Part shown: in pieces, positions 36,130 through 46,265 of the stretch
Numbering within the stretch: position 1 is the first letter of the stretch
Layout: every line of letters begins with the position of its first letter
Source of the DNA: Ophthalmolycus amberensis
Lineage: Eukaryota > Chordata > Actinopteri > Perciformes > Zoarcidae
DNA length: 64,000 bases
Assembly: GCA_024529925.1 (NCBI GenBank)
Contig: JAFEUB010000846.1
Span: 3,214,501-3,278,500, forward strand
Direction: 5' to 3'
Position numbers and translations under genes: made by a program
The notes under the pieces: generated by a model
What the model was told of the DNA's origin: nothing
Seen by the model: only the letters and a program-made list of their open reading frames with translations
The model's database searches: none

Positions 36130-39100
36130 AAGATTTTAAAACCAAACTCCAACTCAAACAGCTAATCGTTTCATCACATCAGACCTTCCTGTACGGGATG
36201 AAAACACTTCAGCTCGATTGTGCTATTAGGATCAAAATAAAGACCGGGCTCTATCCACCATCAGACTGGACGGTTAGCATCCTGAAGTTGTTTTTGCCAA
36301 AGAAATAAAACTAATGCTCCTTCCAAGCTTATAAAGCATTCATATTCTGTTTGAGTGCAGACTGAGCACTGCCCTACTTCCTCCATTACTTCTATCACAT
36401 TGTGCATTTCATGTTGGCAGAGACGGCACTCTTGAGCCAGCTGTGTGAGTGAAGTGGAGTCGTGAGCCGGGGTTCAGTAACAGCATTGAGAAAGCCAAAC
36501 CAAAAATGTCACACACTGATTTGGGTCGCAGCATTTCCCAACAACAGGCATGATGTACAGTCTTGGCGGCGATACGCTGTTTTATAGAAACTCAAGAGCA
36601 CAAGACTTCATCAAAGCGATAAGACCGGTGAGCAACCGCAGACGCTTCACAGCAGACGTCAGACAACGGAGGTCGGACAGCCACAAGTGGGTCGTATATT
36701 AGTACCAGTAGAAGGTTAAAGTATTTAGTTCTTCAGTCACACTACAACCTTAATGAGCTGTTAGCTGGCAGAGTGCATGTTTGCTGTCTTGCTGTGGATG
36801 CACACGTGAGTGAGACTACCTAAAGTCACTACACCACTAGTCACTGTTAGTGGTGTCACGGATCACGGATCGATCCGTGATCCGTTCGGATCACCCCTCA
36901 CGGTTCGGATCACCCCTCACGGTTCGGATCACCCCTCACGGTTCGGATCACCCCTCACGGTTCGGATCACCCCTCACGGTTCGGATCACCCCTCACGGTT
37001 CGGATCACCCCTCACGGTTCGGATCACCCCTCACGGTTCGGATCACCCCTCACGGTTCGGATCACCCCTCACGGTTCGGATCACCCCTCACGGTTCGGAT
37101 CACTCGTGAACCGCGGATCAAAAGAGTACTTTTTTTTATTTTATTTTTACAGTGTAATCATCATAGTGTGTAATAAAGTTATACTGCTGCTGTTCCTTTT
37201 CAAGTAACAAGTCCCTGAATATCAATGCAGAGTGTCAGTGAACAGATATAAAGCAGTAGTGTGTTCACGTGAACGGAGCAGGTTAGAAGCATTTAACGGT
37301 GAAGTCATGGCGAGCGGAGGAACGTCAGAAGCCGCGTCGTCATTTAAGTCGCAAGTTTGGGAACATTTTGTCTTCCCTGTAACGTATAATGACGGATGAG
37401 GGTGGTGGACAAAGCGTTACGGTATGTAGGCGTTATTTAAAGAGAAAGACACACGACAACGGCAAAACATCGGCATGTCCACACATATGAAGAGCCACCA
37501 TCCCGTCTGTCAGCGACGGGGACACTCCGGTGTAGAAAACAAAGGATTTCTAAATCTGGTTAAAATGCTTGAGCCACGCTACGAAATCCACTCACGCACC
37601 CACTTCAGTGTGAAGCTGTTCCAGGCCTCTATGAGAAGGAAAAGACTGTAGAGACTGCTTTCACCACGGCGGAGTGATTCTTAGTCCGGTGCTGTAGACA
37701 CGCCCCCTCTGTGAGAGTCACACACACACACACACCTGGTTCAGGTGCTGACAGAAGCATCAGAGTGAAGCTAGACAGGCCCAATAATATTCCAGTCACC
37801 ACAGAAAGGTCTACCCTCTCCCCAGACAATGGAGATATTCTCATCTTTTTGAAAATAATGTCACAGTAATGTAACATTGTTGTGTATTTCAATGACCTGA
37901 CAGGAAGTAAACATAGACCCAAGTTGTTGCTGAGCAGTTCAGTTCAGTGTAAACAGTGGACGCTAGCTCACTGGCTGTTTCTTTCTTTCAGTATTGATGA
38001 AAGGTCGAGGATATCAACATACCTTATGTCGCACTTAAACTTAACAGAATTCTTGAATGTATTATTTTTATTTATTTCATTTTGTTTCAAATTGGACATC
38101 TTCAATATTTTTGTTTTCATGTAAGACTATAGCCCAAAGTTCTTTGCTTTAAGTGTGCTTGAAGTTCTTTCATTAATAAATGGAAAGCAAAGTTATATTT
38201 GTCTCCTCCCCTTTTCTTTGTTGATCCGAACCGTGATCCGAACCGAACCGTGAGGTTTGTGATCCGTGACACCCCTAGTCACTGTGCATAAAGAATAGCT
38301 CGAGAATAATCGCGACTGGAGCGCATTAGTGGCCGAGTGGTCACAGTCATGTAACCGCAATGTCCAGGTTTGATTCCAGCTGTGGGTCCTTCGTTGCATT
38401 CCATACCGTTCTCTCTCTCCACCTTAGTGGTTAAAGCTCAGCTGTAATAACAGGATTAAGTAGTCAGCATTGATATTATTAGTAGCACCTGTGCTTTCTT
38501 TGTACTATGACAAGTTAAACTGTCTGGTGTGAGGAAAAAGGCCTATTCCGCTGTATAACTCGACCTGTGTAAGTCACTTTGTCACTTTCTCTTCTAGCTC
38601 GTTTATTGTAAGTGTAACCAGGTCAGTAGGTCGACTCAGACTTCATTCATCGCACTGTAAATAACAGGAAGAACAAAGGAGACACTTATGTAGACCGAGG
38701 TCGTCCTGGCTGGTTACCTGCATGACGGACCAGTGTATTCGGGCATTGCTGGTCTCCAGAGTGTGCTGAGCAGTGAAAGTGAGTCAGTGGTATCGGGTTG
38801 TACTGTGGTGGTGGTGTTGTAGTTCAGAGACATACAGGGGTTTGAAGTGTGCCACAGACCTGGTTCACTGAGACTTACACATCAGCTGAATTGACATTCT
38901 GTCGGCCACATGTTGTCCAACACCTGCCATACAAACTGAGGTTGGCTTAGCAACATCCTGTCTATGTCTCATCTCTGCACCAGTGATGCTCCTTGACTGC
39001 TTACTTGCTCATGGGTGATGGGTTAAAATAGGACATTAATATAAGAGGGATTTTAACCAGGCAGCTGACTCATTAAATCACTATTATGAGCTCATAACAA

Positions 39101-42100
39101 GAAAGGGGAGTGGCCTGTGAGAAACATTCCCATCCTGAGGTGTTGAGTCTGCAGCTGACACTAAAAGCACTCTCCACTCTCCAGACAGCTCATGGTTCCT
39201 GACCTCCCACCGCCGCCCACCGCTCACAGTCATTAAACAGCCTGTCATCATGATGGGCATCTATCGCCGCTCTGGAAGTGTGGGGACGTTCAGCAAGTGT
39301 AAAAGAAAATGTGGTGTAAAATTGGCCTGTCAAAGCTCTAGAATACACAAACTTTTTTGCATCAGTGAAAACACTTCACGTGGAAGTGAAGGTGCGAGGT
39401 CACAGGGGGATGTTAGTGAGGCGGTGTTAGCAACACCGGCAGGTAAGGGGATTAGATGGAGTACTGACTGAAGGAAAGGTGAGAGACTTAACGGTGGTTT
39501 TGATCCGGACACAACTTAAAGAAATGTATCTTCACTAATGCAGGTGCTTTTGAAAGGCTGTTTCATCACAATCACAGCCAGCTGATTATAATAACATCCA
39601 AACAACAGTCATCAGTGTGTCGTCAGCGTCTTTGGGAGCATGTAGCACAACACACACCTGCTGTAGATCGAAGGCCTCCCACCAATACACTGTCACTACT
39701 GGCTCATCTTAGGCTCCACAAACCATCTAAACAGAGTTTAATTCAATGCTAGTATGACTACATTTAGTCCCAATACGGTCAGAATTGTAGCTGTTAATCT
39801 AAAGGCTATGAACATACAATACATTGACAGTTGAGGATTAAGAGGTTGAAGCCCCACCCATTTCTCCAGGGAGTTGAATTAAAGGGGGCGATGACTTCAA
39901 GCCAAGCTCCAACACAATGTGTTCCGAGGGGCCAAGAGTGGAGATACACATCAGCTTCCTGAGGACTTCTACTTGCTGGTATTTTTTTTCGATAACCCTT
40001 TGGGCTCCGCACAAGAATAAGGAAGAGAACTATTCAAATGCAGGGCACGAATCCAAAATAAAATAAACACAACTAGCCAATAAGTGACCGACGGAGAGAC
40101 CCGTTGACCTTTTGGAAACTCTCATTGTACATAATACAGCAGGACTGCTCTACCCCTGAGCTCTGGTTTCCCATCAGCCCTTCCTGTGACGCGCTCTCAT
40201 ATATAGAAACTGACCAGCTGCTGAGAAAATACCCTGTGTTCTACAAAGGCTGCAATGATCAGCTGAAGAGCCCTAATAAGAGACAGAAAGGGACTTTGAG
40301 CAACCTGATTTACAACAGACAGCAGGTTTATGGTCAGAGCTCTGGTCATTTTTAGAGTACATATACCCAATCATAGTTACTAATGTTTTATTACCAAAAA
40401 GTCTTTATTGATCCAAATATCAGAAACGTCCCTTTAGCCTCCTTTAAAGGACCCCTCTGTTCTAAATGTTATATAAACCATGTTGACATTTACAGTCACA
40501 TAATAGTAACATGACCAAATATTCACTTAGATGAAGTACTTAAACTCATAGCATCATTTCACCAGTAATAATGTTAAGCATGCACAATCTGTAGGACACA
40601 TTCTAAGAACATCTAAAAGCACCGGTATGATGCTTTAACAATTAGCAGACCTATAGCATCTTTCTCCTTTGGGTCAGGCAGCCGGCTGATTGGCCGGAGA
40701 AGGGCCGTTCTCATCCAACCGCGGTATTTCCCACACAACCCACGGACGCAACAGTGACCCACATGTAGCAGCCAAAGCATCTAGCGGTTGCATGCGCAAG
40801 TGTTTGCTGCCGGCTGCCTGTCTACTAGCCGGGAACGTTAGCCTCGTCGAGAGAGAAATGCACACAATTAGGACCGACTCCTTGGGACTTCGAGAGGGCG
40901 GCCTCCGCTGCAAATAATGGCGGTGCTTTTGTGTCAAAGAGACGCTTGTTTTCTCCTCCTCAGGCATGAAAACGAATTTGTCTTGCCAGCCAGGTCTATT
41001 TATATTCACAAGAGCATTCTTCAGCATTAACACAGTCACATGGCCCGCCAGGCAGCGGATAGCCCTGGCAATACATTGGAGGGACTCCGCATCGGCTCCC
41101 CACGGTCTGACAACAACAAAAAGACAACAAGATTTCTGTTTCGCCATCAATGAGTTCGTCATTTTAGCCTATGAGGCTATGAATCAGTCAACATTGTGTG
41201 GTGTGTCACAGCCTGGGCCTCTGACTGAATGACTGCAGGCCACAAAAGCTCAGAGCGGTTGTGCAACACAACGTCAGAGAGGAAGCGTCACCGTCAGCCC
41301 AGCTGGGATTACGGGTCGGTCAAGCGGTGAATCAAGGTGGTTCTTGTACACACACTGGGAGAAAGGGTCTGATACCACAAAATCCCCAGTCATTCTTCAG
41401 TTACGATGAGTCACCGTTTGTATCAAAACTGAGTAAACAGCCCGGTGAGACGAGAGGCTAATAAACTGGTTCTCTCACTTTGTGATGCACGGATGTGCCC
41501 CAAGAGAAGAGAGGACACGCCTAACCGCAGTGACTCACAGATTTACAACGAGCAAGGAAGCTGTTACACCTTACAACAAACTGTAAGATCCATAGGTAGG
41601 CCACAATATCACGCCAATAGATGAAGCATAGGATTGAGTGTAATAGACTGTAGGTAACTACATTAACTTGGCTACCCCCCCCCCCCCCCCCAAGTGTGTA
41701 AATGTGATTAAAAACAAATAAGAATAGTTTGGTTTTACCAGATGAACTTCAATACATAAGAGTGGGAGAGTTCATTTCATGGAACGTCGATCTGAAGGTT
41801 TTATATGTCGTACTGCGTACAGTTACCATACACTAGCTGCCATATTGCCAAGCCCTGCCCGACACCACATGTGAGCTAGTTCAACAAGTTGAGCATCTTC
41901 TACAGCAGAGAGAGATGTGCAGGTCTGGAGGGTGGATGAGTGGGGTGTCAATACATCTCTTGGCACTAATTCAAGTGTTTGTTGTTCTTCCTATGCATGC
42001 CTCAACTTCTACCAGGGCAGCGTAAAGAAGTCACGCTTACCAACCACACACACCCACAGCGCTCTGTGAGGGCGTCCTGATAGTTATTGAGAGCATGTGA

Positions 42101-45100
42101 ATAATTCAGACTACAACAGGTCTGGAGGAGGAAGAGGGAATGCAGCCATCGTTAACTATTCACAGTATAACAGTATCACAACACATTCGAAACACACATT
42201 TGAACGCGCAAACACAAACACACACACTAACACGCATTAAGAAAGACCTTTGCCAAGAGTACACAACCATCTGCTTGGACCTGAGGCCCTGGCTCCGCAG
42301 CTACAAGGAAGATGATTCGTCCATTTTTGGGGAATTCTGACCTATTGGGCGCTAATAGAAGAACACCCAAATATCTACCGGTATATCTCTCTATAACAGA
42401 GAAATAACACACTGCTCAGAGCTCATTTAAATGCAGGGAGAACTTATTGTGGCAGGTTTTAAGTTGTCTTGCAATAAGACTGGGCAACAAATTCATTTTA
42501 CTGTCTATCATTAATCTTTAAAATAATGTTACAAAACGCTCATGAGGAGGTGTCGTGGCTCACAGTTGTTGTTATGTCTAAAGGCATAAGAACATACTTT
42601 TTTTTATTACAGCATTGTGTTCCAGAAAAACACTATAAAACACAGGAAGTAGTCAAGTAGTCTGTAACTGTGATGTTCCCCATTTGCTTTGTCTGGGGAC
42701 ATTTGTTGCATGTCATCGTCCCCTTTCCACTTGTTGCTAGATGTCAGTTCTCCAACAAAGTGAAATAAATGCAAATTGACAGTCTTTAGTCAGACAACGT
42801 ATTGTTAACATATTGATGAGATAATGCTGTCATTCTAACAATGTCAATTGTGAACATATTGCCCAGTTGTATTTGCAGGTGAAGTGTTCTAACATTTGGT
42901 AGAGCATGTTGCAAAACAAAGCATGTTGTTTCAGGCCAGCAAGAGCCAAATGCTGCGAAATGATTTGAGGAGATTTCAGCTTTTCATTCAGTGTGAAAGG
43001 CCCTTATTCCTCTTTTAGACCTCCAGCTTGTAAACAAGAGCTCTGCACCACATGAGCTCCAGTTTGAGGAAGTATATCACACGTCTGTAAATCGGTCTCA
43101 AAATAAGCCCTTTGCCCAACTATTGACCAGAACAACAGTTTGCTGCGTACCCTGTTAACACCGAGAGATACAAGATACCCTTTCACAGTCTTCCTCAAGG
43201 ATCCATCAGGCTTCGTCCTGGAAGATGGATGGCTGATACAGATTGGGTCCATATCCGTGCCGTCATCCTCTGCTGAGGGCCGTCTCTCTTCATACAAAAC
43301 TGAGACACGTCTGCTTCTGTTGCATCTGAAAGCTGGCTGGCTGGTTAACTGGCCTAGAACCGAAGCAACTGGCAACAATCTGGTCTCTGTCTGCACATAC
43401 TGATCCCAGATGCAAACAAAGAGTAAAACTGTATCTGTTCATAGACACAGACAAGCATGTGCACCAGAGTCAGTGTTCCTGAGTTTTAAAAGTTTCAACT
43501 GGGAGGACTTCATTTAAAGTTGTATTTTAATGGCAAAACTTGCCGATGACCACCAGCTACTAACTCACCGACGAAAAACTAACCTGTGTTGAATTTTGCT
43601 TGTGTCAGTAACATCAGACTACTGTACAACATGCCTGACTGACACATGGTGCGGGATGTTAAGCAGGTAGAACCAGACATGACCTTCTACCGCTGGCTGG
43701 CTCAGCTGAGAGATTGCACAGTGAGAATGGCGAACCCCATTCCCTCAGTAATACACACACACTACACGTCATCCTGTCAAGTATGACCAGTCACCAGCCC
43801 CTCCCCGATCGTCCTATATAAAAGGCAGCCAATTCCAACGTGCACACAAAGACCGGGTTCAGCTGAATGGCAGCGGAGCTCCTGGCCACGGCGGCTCAGA
43901 CCAGCTGAATGGTCCTCATTGTGTCCCCATGGTCACAGGGGGCTAGCAGAACTGGGTTGTTTTTCAAGAGGCCATTTGGCAGGCCTGTGTTCTTATTCGA
44001 GCAACGCAGGAACAGGCATTTCCACTTGGTTCACAGGAGCGCTTGTTATGGAGCCAGAAAAATTGCCCATAAAGGTGATGGCATGCCGCAGTCCTGAAGG
44101 GGAGAGCTGGCTTACATACACAGGAATTTAAAATATTGCAAACCTTAAAATGTTTGGCTATCATTGCTAGGTGAGACAACGATTTACTCAACTACATTCA
44201 ATTCTAGCGGGCTGCAATCCAGAAAGCATTCAGCGGCTATGTCGTCAGACAATATGTGGAAAACATACAATGAAGTAAACATGGCCGCCTCAAGTCTCAT
44301 ATGTTTCTCAACAAGGAAGAGTTCCTGTTCAACACTACATTACCACATGAGTTACCAAAAATAAGTGAGATGTTTTTTACTGTAATCTATCACCACAAGC
44401 ACATTTTGAGTTCAGTTCATACATATTCAGCAAATATGCCTCTTGGTGCCTGGTTGGAATCTAAAATATGTGCTTATTAACAAACGGGTGGACAAAATCC
44501 TAAGGATTGTGATGTAATACATTGTGGAAAAATAAATGGACAAAGTATTAATGTTTAAAAAAACAAAACTTGACAGAAATGTCTTTTTCTGGCTAATCCA
44601 GCTAATTAAATACCTTATTCACAGCATGGCAAAAGTCATCATTGGCCACAATACTATGAGCGATGCTAAAGGGAAAGTTACTACAGTATAAATAATGCAA
44701 TAATATGACAAAATCACAGCAGACAATATATAATCTATCTATCTAAATTATACACACACACATCATATTATGCCATATAAGCTTTATAATGTCCTATGAT
44801 GCAAGTGTGGTAAATGGTCAGCCTGTAAGTTTAATTTCACTATGCTATATGTATAGGACAATAAAAATAGTTTCTTCTTTCTTTCTTCTTTGGATGAATG
44901 AATGATTGAGATATTTGCAAACTACAATGAATAGACACATCCATCACTCACCTAAATCCACAAGGGCAGAGCAGACATGGCGTACACCTGACACAGGTCT
45001 CACCAGGTTTGAGGGTAGTGAAACCCATGACTAGCAGCGCACGTGGGTACACCTATAATTCCAGTCATAGCAGGTTCACACAGGTGTGTAAGGGTCTGTG

Positions 45101-45941
45101 TGTACATCTCGTTGATCACTGAAGTCACGCGCTATGTTAATTACTGACTCATTCATAACAGTCTGTATCTTTATATGACAACAGAGCAGATGATGACTGA
45201 GAGCCCCGTCATTACACCTCAACACTGGTCACAGTGACTCACAGCTTTTACTGCAATAAAATAGTTTTTTTTTTCAGCTGAAACCTGAACACAGATGCCA
45301 AGTACAAAGCTAGTAAATCATGTCAAACTGGAAGCCATCAAGTGTTCACAGATGAATAAAATTCCCACCATATGAAGAAGTATAACCAAGATGACAGTAG
45401 GGTCAAGCAGTGATGGCCAGACCGTGCCTCTAGCCATCCAGACACACACACACACTGAGCTTTGGTTTTTGACATTCAATAAGTAAGCGAATGTAGAGTT
45501 GTGGTACAGAAACGCGTCTTTAAATCGACGTTTTGCTTTGAAAGGTTTGAGATAAAGCAGACACGAGGAAATGGATGGGAGCCTTTCTCTTCCTCCTGCT
45601 GCTTGTCATGCACTGCTAGCTCGCGTGCCCACATCCCGTGTTAGCACAGAATGAGCTACCTTTAGAGCCTGACGTGAGCTCTCAGTCAAGTATCAAACAC
45701 TGTTAAGTATAATAAAGGGAGGAAATGTACTGCTTTAATCGATGCAGGTTAGCACCAGGCAGCTGAGACACATAACTAGCTTGAAAATCTGCTATAGCAT
45801 CCACCCCAACACACACACACACACACACACATCAGCCCCCCTCTCCCCTCCTTTACCTTCAGACAGCTCCAGATCCAACTCCGCTACTTGGTCTCTAACC
45901 TCTTTGGGCAGGGCGGACAGTTCCACGCCGCGGTCTGCCAT
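10579..45941 (-). CDS. dip2b: Disco-interacting protein 2 homologue B
   Basis: 38 coding exons on the - strand have consistent splice phases and sum to 4746 bp (1581 aa plus stop), close to human DIP2B (about 1576 aa as recalled). Protein order: an N-terminal DMAP1-binding domain (MADRGVELSALPKEV...ITQKGFEKKRAKLL), a Ser/Pro-rich linker, then two adenylate-forming (FAAL-like) domains, ending DPIYVAYNM. DIP2B rather than A or C is favoured by linker strings such as DTSSASEDDGSLRR and STSSSASSTLSHGE, and by its place between tmprss12 and atf7. DIP2 proteins are cytosolic; work in other species links them to handling of selected diacylglycerols and to neuronal morphology. Intron 1 is about 17.8 kb; the others are short. 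A fish genome may hold a second dip2b copy, so an a/b suffix cannot be assigned. Confidence 0.95.
13023..13045 (-). repeat. CA repeat at the dip2b exon 30 donor
   Basis: On the coding strand the intron begins gtaacacaca and runs directly into a (CA)n tract. The exon 30 edge is at 13049. Confidence 0.9.
14062..15060. repeat. Unclassified interspersed repeat in dip2b intron 27
   Basis: This intron is larger than its neighbours and holds AT-rich DNA with a diverged direct repeat: about 70 bp at 14237-14305 resembles 14761-14832 (shared pattern AACTAATA-ATATC-CCA, CTTCC, AGTT). It begins near a TTTATTGATCCCTGAGG string of a kind common at fish retroelement ends. A 122-codon open frame (14075-14443) shows no family motif. 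The repeat class is not determined. Confidence 0.4.
15463..15491 (-). repeat. CA repeat at the dip2b exon 26 donor
   Basis: The coding-strand intron begins gtacacacac, so the repeat is part of the donor region itself. The exon 26 edge is at 15494. Confidence 0.9.
15731..15762 (-). repeat. CA repeat at the dip2b exon 25 donor
   Basis: The coding-strand intron begins gtacacacac directly after exon 25 (edge 15765). This is the same arrangement as in the next intron downstream. Confidence 0.9.
15846..18216. other. dip2b intron 24, no gene seen
   Basis: A 2.4-kb intron between exons 24 and 25. No coding exon or RNA gene is recognised. It is AT-rich; the short open frames near 16435 and 17259-17630 show no family motifs. 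Confidence 0.5.
19554..19592 (-). repeat. CA repeat at the dip2b exon 20 donor
   Basis: About 19 CA units begin six bases into the intron (coding strand gtaagacaca). The exon 20 edge is at 19599. Confidence 0.9.
19743..19780. repeat. (AT)n microsatellite in a dip2b intron
   Basis: About 19 uninterrupted AT units in the intron between exons 19 and 20, about 63 bp before the exon 20 acceptor on the coding strand. Confidence 0.9.
30154..30180. repeat. (GT)n microsatellite
   Basis: About 13 GT units in dip2b intron 1, about 300 bp before the LINE. A second shorter run is at about 30377-30398. Confidence 0.85.
30490..31565 (+). mobile_element. 5'-truncated L2-type LINE, antisense to dip2b
   Basis: The fragment starts just upstream of the reverse transcriptase catalytic motif YADD (in HNYADDTQIYI, near 30530). 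It continues through the RT thumb and C-terminal region with typical strings (INNWMCQNFLQLNKDKTEV, SRLDYCNGVFTGL, NAAARVLTKTRR, LHWLPVQQRIDFKILLLVYK) to a stop at 31358-31360. A frameshift near 30836 splits the frame (30501-30836, then 30863-31360). The 3' end has the short 3' UTR of fish L2/Maui elements and a (TTGCC)3 tail at 31551-31565. No endonuclease domain is present, so it is a dead copy. Confidence 0.9.
32685..32736. repeat. (GT)n microsatellite, long
   Basis: About 26 uninterrupted GT units in dip2b intron 1, one of the longest dinucleotide runs in the window. Confidence 0.9.
36095..36124. repeat. (CA)n microsatellite
   Basis: About 15 CA units in dip2b intron 1, about 720 bp before the hAT-type element. 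Confidence 0.85.
36885..37103. repeat. Perfect 11 x 19-bp tandem array inside the hAT element
   Basis: Eleven consecutive identical copies of TTCGGATCACCCCTCACGG with exact 19-bp spacing; the ACCCCTCAC core recurs from about 36893 to 37083. It begins 19 bp inside the left terminal inverted repeat. The inverse of the unit resembles the subterminal sequence at the right end (GATCCGAACCGTGATCCG at about 38223-38240 and nearby), so it looks like an amplified subterminal motif. The long open frames across it are a by-product of the repeat. Confidence 0.95.
37307..37651 (+). pseudogene. BED-finger hAT transposase remnant
   Basis: From ATG 37307 the frame reads MASGGTSEAASSFKSQVWEH, typical of ZBED/hAT BED-finger starts. 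It then meets stops and a frame change, continues with a His-containing finger part (STHMKSHHPVCQR), and jumps to LVKMLEPRYEIHSRTHFS, a segment that in intact ZBED-type transposases lies downstream of the finger. The catalytic DDE region is absent. It is a decayed, internally deleted copy. Confidence 0.7.
38325..38420 (+). mobile_element. tRNA-derived SINE fragment
   Basis: Polymerase III promoter boxes are present: A-box-like TGGCCGAGTGG (38330-38340) and B-box-like GGTTTGATTCC (38367-38377), with spacing typical of a tRNA head. They are followed by a CTTCGTTGCATTCCA...CTCTCTCTCC body of a kind common in teleost SINEs. It lies about 40 bp beyond the hAT element's right target duplication. 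A functional tRNA is unlikely because the arms do not pair into a cloverleaf. Confidence 0.6.
40680..41120. other. CpG-rich patch in dip2b intron 1
   Basis: Local CpG density is clearly above the surrounding intron (for example CCGCGG, GCCGGG, CTCGTCGAGAG, GGGCGGCC, ATGGCGG). A 162-codon open frame crosses it on the - strand (40674-41162) but has no recognisable domain. It could be an alternative promoter or enhancer of dip2b; there is no direct evidence of transcription. Confidence 0.35.
43815..43825 (+). promoter_or_regulatory. Consensus TATA box in dip2b intron 1
   Basis: TATATAAAAGG is a near-ideal TATA element inside a GC-richer context (CTCCCCGATCGTCC before it, CAGCC after it). No coding exon can be recognised downstream, so a non-coding transcript or a chance match is equally possible. 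Confidence 0.3.
45809..45831 (-). repeat. (CA)n microsatellite just inside dip2b intron 1
   Basis: The run starts 26 bp after the exon 1 donor (edge 45857). On the dip2b coding strand it reads TG. Confidence 0.85.
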
Positions 45942-46118
45942 GCCTTTGCCGATAAACACGAGTGCCGTCTGGTTGAAAAGGAAGCAGCCCGTAGAAAAAA
46001 TAAAAAAATACAACGCCCTCCCTCAAGACACAAAACAAGCATCAGAGTGGGAGAGACGGTCCATCCGTACGGCTTGCCCCTCCGCCATAATGGGAAAACT
46101 CACCAGCGGCAACGAGGA

Positions 46119-46128
46119 GTCACGTGAC
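46119..46128. promoter_or_regulatory. Palindromic E-box GTCACGTGAC upstream of dip2b
   Basis: A perfect 10-bp palindrome, extended to AGTCACGTGACT, lies about 180 bp upstream of the dip2b start codon. It matches the E-box bound by USF/TFE-type factors and the CLEAR consensus. Position and symmetry fit a promoter site. The start of transcription is not visible; a possible 5' UTR acceptor (ccag) lies just above 45968. Confidence 0.4.
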
Positions 46129-46213
46129 TGCCTTTACCTCGCCTGTACGGTAGTTCACTGCGAAAAAACACACACACCAAAACTGTTGCTCCCCCTGGCG
46201 TCCCACTGGCAGA

Positions 46214-46225
46214 AACACACACACA

Positions 46226-46256
<31 letters not shown>

Positions 46257-46265
46257 CACACACAC
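46214..46265. repeat. (CA)n microsatellite upstream of dip2b
   Basis: About 25 CA units with a few interruptions, about 270 bp upstream of the dip2b ATG. It is close enough to the promoter to influence it if length varies. Confidence 0.85.

Larger units (their letters stand above)
36848..38277. mobile_element. Non-autonomous hAT-superfamily DNA transposon with intact ends
   Basis: Ends: TAGTGGTGTCACGGATCAC at 36848-36866 and the inverse of TAGGGGTGTCACGGATCAC at 38259-38277, a 19-bp terminal inverted repeat with one mismatch. It is flanked by a perfect 8-bp target duplication GTCACTGT (36840-36847 and 38278-38285). 8-bp duplications define hAT insertions. The body is 1430 bp. It contains an 11 x 19-bp array near the left end and a broken BED-finger/transposase remnant (37307-37651). 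No intact transposase is present, so movement would need one supplied in trans. It sits in dip2b intron 1. Confidence 0.93.
28061..45856 (-). other. dip2b: dip2b intron 1 (17.8 kb)
   Basis: Between exon 1 (donor at 45856) and exon 2 (acceptor at 28061). No coding exon of another gene is supported. It contains an L2-type LINE (30490-31565), a hAT-type element (36848-38277), a tRNA-derived SINE (about 38325-38420) and several CA/GT microsatellites. Also present are a CpG-rich patch (40680-41120), a C run near 41675-41692 and a consensus TATA box (43815-43825). The remaining parts, including 28100-30480, 31570-36840 and 38430-45850, show nothing else recognisable. Confidence 0.85.
24352..45941 (-). 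other. dip2b: dip2b exons 1-8: DMAP1-binding domain and linker (residues 1-376)
   Basis: Exons: 45857-45941, 27989-28060, 26517-26672, 26258-26383, 25774-26016, 25555-25683, 24759-24878 and 24352-24549. The start ATG (45941-45939) was chosen because MADRGVELSALP is the conserved DIP2 start; an in-frame ATG 24 codons upstream is not conserved. The DMAP1-binding domain covers exons 1-2 and the conserved block EAVQAALAKHKEEKMALPMP in exon 4. Exon 3 is Ser/Pro/His-rich. Exon 5 carries a PQ-rich stretch (AQPQPLPQPQP). Exon 7 has KIQQLLNTLKRPKRPPLSEF. Every boundary after exons 1 to 8 is phase 1 and exons 2-8 are all multiples of three. Confidence 0.92.

Noticed and set aside
36810..37173. Two overlapping open frames of about 100 codons with a repeated protein pattern
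   Set aside because: They are products of the 19-bp tandem array inside the hAT element, which is open in more than one frame. There is no start context or conservation.
38325..38420. Functional tRNA gene
   Set aside because: A and B boxes are present but the acceptor and anticodon arms do not pair, and the 3' part matches a SINE body instead.
40674..41162. 162-codon - strand open frame in dip2b intron 1
   Set aside because: Not annotated as a gene: no recognisable domain, no splice partners, and a CpG-rich composition that favours long chance frames. Kept only as a regulatory candidate.
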